DNA of 64,000 bases from Vesta saturnalis (lineage: Eukaryota; Arthropoda; Insecta; Coleoptera; Lampyridae), in assembly GCA_036346205.1 (NCBI GenBank), contig JARFJB010001817.1:152501-216500 (forward strand), given 5' to 3'. This document shows positions 21,499 through 32,800 of the stretch, one piece after another (the stretch's first letter is position 1; each line of letters begins with the position of its first letter). The notes under the pieces are model-generated. The model worked only from the letters and a program-made list of their open reading frames with translations, ran no database searches and was not told the origin of the DNA. The position numbers and the translations under genes are program-made.

Positions 21499-22834
21499 AT
21501 GAGTGATTCAGAACATGCTGCAGTGACGGTTGCTGCAATTATCATTGCAGTTTCTGAAAGCCAACAAGATCGTCGTCGCTGCCCAAGTAGGTTTACAGTA
21601 AGGCCCAACCTTGTCCGAGGCAAAAAAAAGTATAGTACGGAGGAATCTCGGTGGAATGTAGATGTGACATAGGCTTTGAAAACTTTTTTTGAACCAATAA
21701 TTCCAATTTTGAAAATGTATTAAGCGTGATTCCACCGAAAATAATTAAAAAAGACACGTAGGTATACAGTGTTCACATCTTTGTCTTCCGCGTTTGATAT
21801 CTTAACCTCGCCAACCTTGTCCACGTTTCCTTTACCATTATTTTTATTCCAGTTTTCTTGGCCCTCTTGATCTTCTGATCCCTGAAAAAAATACAATTAT
21901 ATACATTCAGCATTTTTTTTTTGCGCGTGGCATACCAATACTTTTCTCCTATACTTAGCATAGACGGGGAAAAGTAGGTATTGGTCCGCCACGCGTTCCC
22001 TCGTTTTAATTAAAATATGTTTTAATTCAATTTTCTACTTTTTTTTTACAGGTGCGAAGTGCAGAGGAATGGAAACATGCAAAATTATTCAATGACAAGT
22101 GGAACTATCCTAACTGTGTGGGTGCCATCGATGGAAAACACGTAAATATTCAAGCACCAGTACATTCAGGCACAGCATTTTTTAGTATTGTGTCGCTGTA
22201 GTGGATGCAAATTACAACTTCATATATACCAACGTCAGTTGCCAGGGAAGAATTTCCAATGGTGGTTGTTAATAGTACAATTTTTAAGGTCTAGATGACA
22301 ACATGATGCAGCCTCCCCATCCCGTCCTTTACCGCAATTAAACCTTCCGGTGCCATATGCCTTGTACGAGACAAAGCTTTTCAAGTAACTTCAAATGTTA
22401 TGATGCCATGCTCTGGATTGCATAACAAAGGAACAAACAAAAGGATATTTAACTAATGATTAAGTAGGGCTTGAAGAGTTTCAGAAAATGCATTTGGAAT
22501 AATGTCTTCTAGTTTTCATATATTTAGAAAACCAATTTTATTGTAGCCAGGTACAGCAACAAAAGTGACATTGGCTGCAATTTATTTACATAACTCTTTG
22601 AGGAAAAGCGGATCGAGAAATGTTTACTGCTCCGTTGGGATGTTGGATACGGAATCATCTGACAGTGTAGAAGTTATTCCTGGTCTATGGAGGCAAGATC
22701 TAACTAACCAAATAAATAACTTGCCTACAGTCTCAAGGAAAAGTTCTGTTAAGGCTCATATGGTGAGAGATGAATTTGTAGAATGTTTTATCACTTGTTA
22801 TTCGTTCTTCTTTCAAGATATAGTTGTAGAATAA
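21499..22834 (+). pseudogene. Harbinger DDE transposase, broken
   Basis: The N-terminal piece from ATG 21499 stops at a TAG near 21670. From 22050 the DDE part is readable: SAEEWKHAKLFNDKWNYPNC, then GAIDGKHVNI with the first Asp, an AVVDANYNF-type block in a shifted frame with the second Asp, a SENAFG block near 22465 with the Glu, and a C-terminal piece 22565-22834 holding YLHNSLRKS and PGLWRQDL. Frame changes near 22195, 22300 and 22450 and stops separate these. A TTTTTTTACAG just before 22050 looks like a splice acceptor, so one intron may have been present. Confidence 0.78.
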
Positions 22835-22941
22835 TATATGTATGCAATAAAGTAAAAAATTGCATTAATAATATACATCTCCTACTGATCTACTAATTTG
22901 TACCTACCAGAGCATATTGGTCTATACCTATTATATTAACA

Positions 22942-23339
22942 TTATAATAACATCGTCATCTCTAATATTAATATTCTACAATTTCTAATTACCTCTGTAT
23001 CCTGAGTGTTTTTTGGTTTGTTCTTATCTACCAAGAACATCATACTTTTGTATACAAACCATTTGCTAGTGAACGCTTCATCTGTACCACTCTCAGTTTT
23101 TCTCATGTTCTCCTGCTTTCGTTCTCTAGAAAACTGGCTCTCCAAATTTTCTATCTTTTTTTCCACCTCAGGTTTTTAATATCAAAAGGAACCGCAATTT
23201 CCATAAGTCCATCATGCCTTTTGTTTCTATTTTTGTATTGTGAATTAGTTGGGTCCCACAATAAACTACAATTACAATACATTCCAGTAAAAGAAAATCT
23301 TTGTTCGTCACTCCAATTCATCATAACTAAAATTAACAA
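22942..23339 (-). pseudogene. Harbinger MADF/Myb-like partner protein, frameshifted
   Basis: Two overlapping minus-strand frames (23339-23151 and 23166-22942) together give a MADF-type DNA-binding domain: an N-terminal NWSDEQRFSF, then a LLWDPTNSQYKNRNKR segment, then a helical KKIENLESQFSRERKQE stretch and FTSKWFVYKSMMFL. In Harbinger elements this second protein takes the transposase into the nucleus and onto the ends. One frameshift near 23160 splits it. Confidence 0.75.
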
Positions 23340-23497
23340 AACTAAACATCAAATAAATGCACTCACAAAACCAAAACTGAACAGAATGAATATTTTGTAG
23401 TTTTTATCAAACTTGGTTTAACAAAGTCGGGCGACATGTATACACTTGTTCGATGGTGTTGATCGACACTATTCGGCATAGTGTGGATGCTACTTTA

Positions 23498-24059
23498 TAT
23501 GTAAAACTGTACAATGCCAACTTAACTAACATCAGGTATATGGGAATTTTCGATCTACATCTGAATAATTGAACCATTCAACAATTTATCATATTAATAT
23601 TTTTTCTATCTTTACATAAATATTTGAATTTAAATGTCTTGGGCATTACCAATATGTTTATAATTCATGGTACCAGGGTTAAAGAACAATAAAATGTAAA
23701 AGTGAAAATATAACTAATATAATAATAATGACTGTTTTTGAAGTTGTAAGGTAATATACAAAGTAGCTTAACTTACTACTTACTAAACAGAAAAGATATA
23801 TATTTTCAACGCATATCTGGCGAAGTCTTGCGCAAATTGGCTACTCAACTTAACCAACTAAACATTGTATAAAATAAGTTTACATATAAACACAATAAGT
23901 CTATGTACACAGGTAAAATTCATGATAAGACAAGAAAAAAAAAAGAAAAACTTAAATATCAATGTTTACTTTCTCTTAACTATAAGGTAAATTATAACTA
24001 CTAGGGTCCATATATTAGTGTTTAATATTAAATGCTTTAATTTATATTCAAACTGCCTA
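23498..24059. other. No recognised gene
   Basis: AT-rich sequence between the Harbinger element and the non-LTR remnant. Nothing supported. Confidence 0.4.
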
Positions 24060-25720
24060 ATGTTTCAATTTGATAGGTAGCTTATTATACAATGTAATGT
24101 GTAACCGAACTACATGCGAATGAACGTTTGAAAGTGGCTGTATGATGGCGGGGCGTATTAAAATTATCTTTATATCTAGTAAGACTTTGTGAGTGTATGT
24201 TCCTAAATGTAAAACTCTGCAATTTTCCATAAAAGGCAAAAGGCTGTTTGAATTTGTGAGAAATATGTTCATAGTTAATACTTTCTAATACCAAAAATGA
24301 AATGAACACAAGAGTTTTGTGTTGCTTGAATTCTTTGTTTTTCAAAGACAGTTAAAACATGGACCATACCGAAAGTTGCAGTAAGCAAAGTGAGACAGTA
24401 CCAATGACTCACATAGCAATATTTTAAGCTCAATATTTAAAATTGCCTACTACAATATAACATTTTTAATGAAGAATATGCTTTTTGTACGTTTTGTTAC
24501 ATGTTCTCGAAATCTTATCTATTTATCCAAAATAACTCCTGGTTTTGACTTATCAATGGCAAGGTTACAATACTTGTCAATATTAAATTTAGCCAAAGTA
24601 GCAAACTCCATTTGATTTAGATTGATTGATTTTTAAATTGAATTCTTCTAATAGTTGTTGAATTGGCTCACTTCTTCATTAATGTTGTCATATATTTCTT
24701 TATAGTCTTTACCATCAAAACTTGCTCATAATCTCATGTCATTTGCATACGCTTAAACATGACAAAATGTAACTGAATTTCAAATATCTATGGTATATAA
24801 TATATACAATAGAGTATCAAGAATAGACCCTTGAGGCACCCCAGTTAGCAATGTTAATTTAGTAGAATACCAGTTATTAACACGAATTCTTTGATATCTA
24901 CCTGATAGATGAGGATGCAAGGCAGAAGAATTTTAAAACAAAGAACATCACATGGTTAATCGTATAAAAGGCTTTAGAAGCAACACTAATACACTGGTGA
25001 GACTACAATCGCACGCTGAAATTAAATCATCAACAACAGAAACTAGAGCAGTACAAGTGCTGTAATCCTTTCTAAAAGCACACTGAGGATTAGGCAACAA
25101 ATCATTAACAGAGAAGTAACTAAAAATTTGTTCATGGAAAAATTTTCCGAAATTTTGGAAATAACAGGAAGTATACTTATAATACGTAAATCAGAGAAAG
25201 TAGAGGGGTTAGACTTTTTGGATATGCCAATACAAATTTTCCAGCATAAGGGAGAATAAGACTATTCAGTGCAGCAATTAAATGTGTTGTAAATACATGC
25301 AAATAACAGGTGTACAAAGTTTCAGCATGTTTAATGTAATGTCATCATTAGCAATAGAATTCGATTTAAAATTTCCCATTTTGTTTATCTTCCAATGCAA
25401 TAAATTAAAAAGTAAAATTGAGTTTATCATTAAACAGATTATTTTTATAATTCCAATTAGGATTATTAAGTCTCTACAAAATACTTCCTCCGGATTGCGT
25501 AATTCCTCAGGGAGGCTAGTAGTGCCGCATTTATGTACATTCAATTCTTTAAGGCAATTTAAGTATTCTTTCTTTTCTCTTCTTATCATATACAACATAT
25601 TATTACGTAAAGTTGTATAAGAACACCAATCAGAATGTAATTTAGAACGTTGATATTTACTTAACTGTGTGTCTCTTGCTTTAACGGCGTTAATTGCTAT
25701 GTGTTTTAACACTACTTTGA
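24060..25720 (-). pseudogene. Non-LTR retrotransposon (jockey/CR1-like) relic
   Basis: On the minus strand the 5' piece (25712-25278) reads ARDTQLSKYQRSKLHSDW and SYTTLRNNMLYMIRREKKEY, the region between endonuclease and reverse transcriptase in jockey/CR1-type ORF2. Further down an out-of-frame GSILGPLLYILYT-type motif (near 24,830) marks the reverse transcriptase, and the last piece (24345-24057) carries the family's C-terminal FRNIHSQSL and NKLPIKLKH ending. Many stops. Truncated at its 5' end: no endonuclease is seen. Confidence 0.65.
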
Positions 25721-26568
25721 GGTAATAAATAAAACAATAATAGATACATATAAATGTTTATTGTTAATAATATTATTATTAATACAATAGGAGAATAGTT
25801 TCATGTAACTACTCTGTCATTCATCACAACATACTTAAATAACTTATTCATCTAATATAAATATTTTTTTTTCAAAATGTTTTCTAAAATTATTTAATGA
25901 CGAATTCCATAAGCTATTTAATATAAATTGTACTAAATGCTTTAGAGAAAATTAAAATAAATATACCATTTTCTTTTTGCAAATAAACTTAGAAGTACAT
26001 ACAATTAATAATAAATCACAACTATTCACTCATTCGTACTCATTCGTATTTACAATTACTATCAAGTCATATAAAAGTTGTTTTTTTATTACGTTTTAAA
26101 TGTACATTATAATTGCAGTAAATTTGAAATTATCATGTGAATAATTAATGTTCGTAAAGCTAGAACAAATTTTCATAAACAACGGCATGTAATTAGCACC
26201 ATTAGTCTAACTAAAGCACATGCAGAAAAAGATTTAAAATAAAACAAATGCATTAAATACCAGACATTAGTGATTTGATAAATTTTCAATTTAAATATAA
26301 AAAACCTGTTACAATGAATATTCATCAATCACAAAATTATTGCAAACAAAGATGCCACTCTTGATAAAAAATGAAGTAAATTATCAATTTGTGCCTAATG
26401 ATATTTTTTACAAAAACAGGAAGATATTGATGGTGTTTTTGATAAAAAGTGATCAAACACCAATTGGAAATTCTACTGCTTACAAAATTGTTAAAATATA
26501 AAAAAATGCAGTTCTTATAATTCAACAGGATTATTCCTTAAGATTTTTAAATTTCAAAAATTGAAAAT
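25721..26568 (-). other. Probable Cdc42 3' untranslated region
   Basis: AT-rich sequence directly downstream of the Cdc42 stop on the minus strand. Several AATAAA-type polyadenylation signals are present on that strand (for example near 26085 and 25757), so the transcript end cannot be fixed. No other gene is seen. Confidence 0.5.
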
Positions 26569-26856
26569 CTACAAAATAATACACTTTCTACGTTTAACAG
26601 GTTCAGGTGGTTCTAATGCAGCTAAAATGGCTTCATCGAATACATTTTTTAAACCTTTTTGGGTTAAAGCTGAACATTCAACATACTTTACAGCTTTTAA
26701 TTCCTTTGCTAATTTCTCTCCTTGTTCCACTGAAATTGGCTTCTGTTTATTTTTTGCTAATTTTTCAATTGTAGTTACATCGTCTCTAAGATCTACTTGA
26801 GTTCCTACTAGCAGAAATGGTGTTTTTTGACAGTGATGCGTTATTTCTGGCACCCA
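26569..26856 (-). CDS. Cdc42: Cdc42 coding exon 4 with stop
   Basis: Starts after TTTTCAG with the TGG codon for Trp97 and encodes the C-terminal half: [19 protein letters not shown] with the guanine-specificity Asp, VECSALTQ, and the polybasic CaaX end. The stop is at 26571-26569. Confidence 0.96.
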   Translation of the reverse strand, partial: WVPEITHHCQKTPFLLVGTQVDLRDDVTTIEKLAKNKQKPISVEQGEKLAKELKAVKYVECSALTQKGLKNVFDEAILAALEPPEPVKRRKCIIL

Positions 26857-29800
26857 CTGAAAACAAGTAAATATAAAATTATTTTTAAAAATTTTAACAA
26901 TAAGTACACATTTAAAATGGAAAAAATGTGTTGACTGACAGTAAATAATTGGACATTATTTAGAAACTGAAGAATTTAAATATCTAGGACCAAAAATCAT
27001 TGTGTATAAGAAATTTGATGAATTGACTTGGAGCACAGCACCCTCCAAATGTTAGAAATGTAAGATTACTCCTTTTTAAACCAATTACACCCATTTTGCC
27101 CATTAGACTTCATTACACTTAATTCTGTCTATTTCCTTTATAAGGCACTGAAAAAATCCCTCCTGAGCAAAATAATTTTATTACATAGAAATTGTGAATA
27201 TTGTGATAGGTTTTTTTGGAACTTTGTAAGTATGAAATTATTTGATCACACCTGTCTATCCCAGACATATATTTGTTATAATCGAAAACTTCTGTAGGCT
27301 TTATTTTTTCTTGTTCTCTTCTGTTTTTACATTTTATTAGTTTCGGGTGATGCAAAGTCGTAATCGCAAGCACTTCATGGTTACCTCTGCATTTTGGAAT
27401 GTATACTTAATAATATTAAGTGATCTATTTCCAAATTTTTTTACGTACATGCAACTTCCAATTTTGTAAATTACGACAGCTGGTTAAAAGTACACAATAA
27501 ACGTACCTTGTAGATTAATGCAATACGCCATGTTTAACACTTCGATGTATAAAACCATTTTAAATCATTGATACTGGATTATTTAGGTACATATTTCGTT
27601 TGTTTAAAAATTAAAAGGTTAGCGATGAATTGAGAGGTAAGAAGTCTTATTTTTCTTTTACAGTCCAGTAAATTGTGGTTTTAGGGGAGGGTGGGGCAAT
27701 GAGGACTATTTAAGGGAAAATGGCTTATAGACTCGTTATAGAAATATATTGACAAATCCCCATAAGCTCAAAATGTTCATGTAACATTTGACTATTATTA
27801 TTGAAAAAGTTAGAACTAAAATAGTCATGCGTATTTTGGGGGTATAAAAAAAATGAGGGCATGACAAAAGTTCACTTTGCCCCATTACTTGGGGCAATGT
27901 GAACTACCCAATCCTATATAAAAACTGAAGGAACAAAAATTTAATCACAATAAAATTGAACAAAGGAGAACTTTTATTTACGACATTATGGCTCAAAAAA
28001 TAAACAAACAAAAATTTTATGAAATAAAAAAATGCAAATTATTTAAAGGCAAAATTCACATTTGAATTCTTCGTCGTCCTCTGGTTTGACTCCGGCACAT
28101 GGTTCATGTGCCCACTTGAAACATCCAGAACACCGTACCCAACCATCGTCATTTAAGGATTTGGAATACCATTCATTGCAGCAAAAACATTCTGCATCAT
28201 CGTTCTCATTTTCACTATTTTCAACTATTTCCTTAATTATTTGTTTTCCTTTATTTGTTTTCTGGGGTGCCTGCTCATTTTCTATGTTTCTTTTAATTTG
28301 TTTATTTATCTTTGATAATTTTTCCACTTTGAGCTTTATTTCATTCTCTAATTCTGCCTTATAAGGACTAGGAGTTAATATGGCTGCTTTGCCTTTTTTT
28401 ACTTTTCGTGTCGAAGCTTTTACTTGGCTACACTTTGGAAGTGGATGGATATCTTGAGGACTCTGCATTGCAAAACTACTTTTAATATTCTCTATGCATC
28501 GTAAAGACGAAGAGACTGGTTTTGAGACAGACTCTGGTGAATTCACAACATCAGTAGAAGTTGAAGCTCTAGGTTCTTTTTGTTGAGTAGGTGACAGACC
28601 ATTTATTTTTAATGGAATTGGAGTCAGGGTCACCAATAAAGTACTGTTTGATCTAGAGGTTGAAGGAATTGGATCTTCCTGTGCAGACTGCGGCAGAACA
28701 TTTTTTTCGTGATTTTTCTCAGTCACAACTGATGGTGCAAAGTCTATATCTGTAAATATATTCGGATCGTATGGGACCAAACCACATTTTTTGAAAGCGT
28801 TAATAGCATTTAAGGGAGTTGCTGCCTGCAAATAGGCTTCTCCAAAAATACTGGCAATTTGAAACACTGTGACAACCCTGCCAGGATTATTATTAAGATA
28901 TTTTTCTCAAGCTGGATGGTAATACCGCGCCAAAGGAGCCATAAATCCAACGTCCATTGGCTGCATTTTGTGGGTGTAGTGGGGTGGTAGGCAAACTATA
29001 TGTACATATTGAGCTCTAGCCATATCAATCACTTCTATATTCTTGGTATGACTACTATGTCCGTCTAAAACCAGTAAAACAGGATCATCCTCACTAGGTT
29101 TAACTTGTTGAACCAAATGCTTAAACCAAAATAAGAATATCTCGGTGTTCATCCAACCGCTATCACTACAGGCAAATATGGTGTCAGGTGGTGCACCATT
29201 TTGGAGTTCAAATTTCATCCTTTTTCTTGCAAAAACTAGTAATGGAGCTACATAATGACCTGCTGATGACATACAAATAAGCGCTGTTGTGGTTCCACTT
29301 CTATCGGCCGATGTAAGTCGGCCAACTTGTTTTCTACCCTTCTGCGCCAAAATTTTACTATTACATTTAGGCACGGTACCTAAACCTGTTTCATCACAAT
29401 TGTAGATCCTTGTTGCCTTAATGTTCTTAGAGTCCCAAACTTGCTTACATAAATCGAAAAATAGTTTTACATTATGAGGGTTAAATGCATGGGTCCTAAC
29501 AGTAGATGTGGACTCAGGTTTTCGTAGGGAAATGGCTGGATGTCGCTTACGAAATCCATAAGCCCAATCAAGTCCGGCTAGTTTTTTCGATTTATTGAAA
29601 GTGTGAGGTATACCATTTTTTTCGGCCAACTGGAAAGCCAGAGAACGAAGATCAAGTAGTGTAATTCCATAAAGACGAGATTCCATGTCCAAAATATAAT
29701 TTACGAGTTCTTCTTCCTGCTCTTTGTTAAAAACAAGTCTATAGTACCCCAGTCCTTTCTCGTTAGGTAAAATTCGTTTATTTGTTTTCTTACATCGTCG

Positions 29801-32800
29801 AATCAAAGTAGCTTTTGGTACATGAAAATATTTACTTGCTTTTAAATAGCCAAATCTACCCTCTTTAACTGCTTTTATAGCTTTTTGCATTGAATCAAGT
29901 GATCATCTTTGTTGTTCCGTTTTCCTTTTGTAGTCTCGTATCATTTTTGCAAACTGAAAATAAAGAAATTAATTTAATTTTCTCTATAGTAATAAAAAAT
30001 ATAATTGGGGCAAAGTGAACTACTAATGGTTCACACTGCCACAAATGTACTTTGAAATAAAAAGTTGGCGTTTAGTTAAAATATTGAATAGAAGTTGAAA
30101 CAATTATATATGTGTTAAAAGGTATCCCCAGTAAGATAACTATGACTATTAAAAGTTAAAGAAAATAAATTTACTTACCAAGTAATTTAGCCTTAAAGTC
30201 AGCAGTGTCGTTACATCAGCCAAGAAAAAACACGTTTATTTCTTCTAACTATCACGACCCACTCTCTATGACTCCGAAACTCAAATAGATTGATCACGTA
30301 CACATATTTGTACCGAATATCGTATGCGAGGTTGCCACTGTTTAAAAAAATACCGAGGAAGTTTACATTGACCCGATGGACCACGTTGCCCCATCCTTCC
30401 CTAAGTAAGCGTTAAAACATTATCCTTAAGTAACATATACATAAGGGTCAATTTCTAGATAAAAAAAGAACACCTGTCCAGATTTTCAAATTTTCTCGGA
30501 CATTCTTGACGTCTGAGTGTATAGCCATGAATAAAATAGAATATATTGATAAAACTTCATTATTATTATTTTTTAAAAGACATTTCAAAAAGTACAGCCA
30601 GATCCAACCAATCTTTTCAGAAATGTTAGTAAAAATAAGTGCAAAATTTTAGGGGGCGATTGCCGAAGTGGAAAAAAGTTGGTATAAATGTAGGCTGAAA
30701 CATGCTTCGTTTCGGAGAAAGAGGGTGTTTAAATTTATTTATTTTAATTAATTATTTCAAAGAGTTTTAAACATATTGTCTCGAAATTTGAAAAACGCTT
30801 AGGAGGGGCAAATTATCTAGTGCAGAACATTTTAATCCCTTACAATATCAATTTCATAGAAGTGACTGCCCTTACAAGCAACTTGAACATATGTGTTTTA
30901 CTAGCATTAAAAAATAAACTTATTGTTGAACAGATCAACTTAAGGGGACCCCGATGACCCTATCTTCGCAATGTTAACCCTGGAAGGTCACACATGAGTT
31001 ATTGACCCAAACACAATTTTAAATGGGCTCCTAAAGCAACAGCGGCGACAAGTTCCCTTCCACCACCCATGTAAATTCAGTTCAAGCTTTCAATCAGTGC
31101 GGAGTGCTCTGATAGTATTTTTTATATTTGCGGTTTATATCTTGAGGTATGTATACAGAAACACTGGATTGGGTCCAAATGACCCACTATGACTTTTTTG
31201 TTATAAAATTTGTAGCTGTAGGTTTTTGTTTTTTTATTTGTGTTATGTTTGTATTTTCAAGTTGAACTGTTATTTTCAACAATAATTCTTATTTTTTCAT
31301 TGTCTTTAGACATTATGGCTTCTACAAGGGCCCTTCCGCAAAAAGAATTGGAAGAAATTATCAAACATTTATGGGATGAAAGTGACAATGAAGATATTTT
31401 TGGTGACTGCTCTGATGAAGACGAAGACTATGTGGAAGTACAAGACTAGTGATTCCGCATCTCATGGTGAAATCGATAATTACCCTGAAAATATTCGAGA
31501 AGGTGAAGCCGATAATGACATTATTTATGGTAAATGTGGATATGAGTGGAAAACATCTGTTCCCTCCAGACGAGGTAGACCACAAGCCCATAATATTATA
31601 ACACATTTGCCAGGACCAAAAGGTGCAGCAAAGAATGCAAAAACGTTATTTAAGGCTTGGGAATTGTTTCTAAGCCATGATATTTTGGATATCGTAGTAA
31701 AGCACACCAATGAGGAAATAAAAAGGTATACCAAAGAAACGGATATGATAGAAATGAATGCCTTTGTAGGTTTACTCTATATTGCAGGTGCTATAAGGGT
31801 CTCTAATGTAAATGTAGATGAATTATGGTGTTCTATATACAGTAATGGAATTTTTAGAGCTGCTATGTCAAAACAAAGATTTAAATGTTTAGCAAGGGTT
31901 CTCAGGTTTGATGATAAAACCGATAGGCCCATAAGAAGAGTGAGCGACAAATTTGCCCCGGTTAGAGAAATTTGGGACCTATTTATACAAAATTGTAAGC
32001 AGTACTACTCTCCACATCAGTACTGTACCATAGATGAACAATTAGTCAGTTTTAGGGGAAGGTGTCCCTTTAAAATATACATGTCAAGCAAGCCAGATAA
32101 ATATGGAATGAAAATAATCATGATGAACGATGCTCGCACAAGCTATATGATTAACGCCATTCCTTACGTAGGAAAAATTCAGACGACAAATAATGAAGCC
32201 GTTCCTTCTTACTATGTCCGTAAACTTTCGAAAACTATCCATAGAACAAATCGCAACATAACAGTAGACAATTGGTTTTGCTCCATTCCATTAGCTGATA
32301 GACTGTTTAAAGAACATAAACATACTATTTTGGGTACACTTCGTAAAAATAAAAGAGAAATTCCACCTGTCTTGGTAGCAAATAAAGAAATAGGGAAATC
32401 TCTCTTCGGTTTCAACGGTGAGAAAACCATAGTCTCCTTCTGTCCCAAGAAAAATAAAAATGTTATACTGCTGTCAACCATGCACCACGATAACTCTGTG
32501 GATGAGGAATCGGGCAAACCGGATATAATTCTCACGTATAATTTAACAAAAGGTGGTACAGATACGTTCGACCAGCTGTGCCATTCCTATACAACCCATA
32601 GAAAAACTAACCGATGGCCAATGAGAATATTTTTTAACATGCTGGATGCAGCAGCTATAAACACCGAAGTAATTTGCACATTCACCAATCCAGATGCACA
32701 GGAAACGCGACGAGCCCTTCTAAAGTAATTGGGATTTTTGCTTATAGAACCTCTGCTTAGACGGAGACTAGAATGCCCTCAGTTACAGAAGACACTGAAA

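Larger units (their letters stand above)
21373..23494 (+). mobile_element. PIF/Harbinger element with TTA target duplication
   Basis: Twenty-one-base inverted ends (AGGCGAGTCCACTCTATGCC on the left; AGTAGCATCCACACTATGCC read inward on the right) are flanked by TTA on both sides (21370-21372, 23495-23497), the canonical TWA target of this superfamily. It carries the expected pair of divergent genes: DDE transposase on the plus strand and a MADF-type DNA-binding partner on the minus strand. Both are damaged. Confidence 0.85.
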
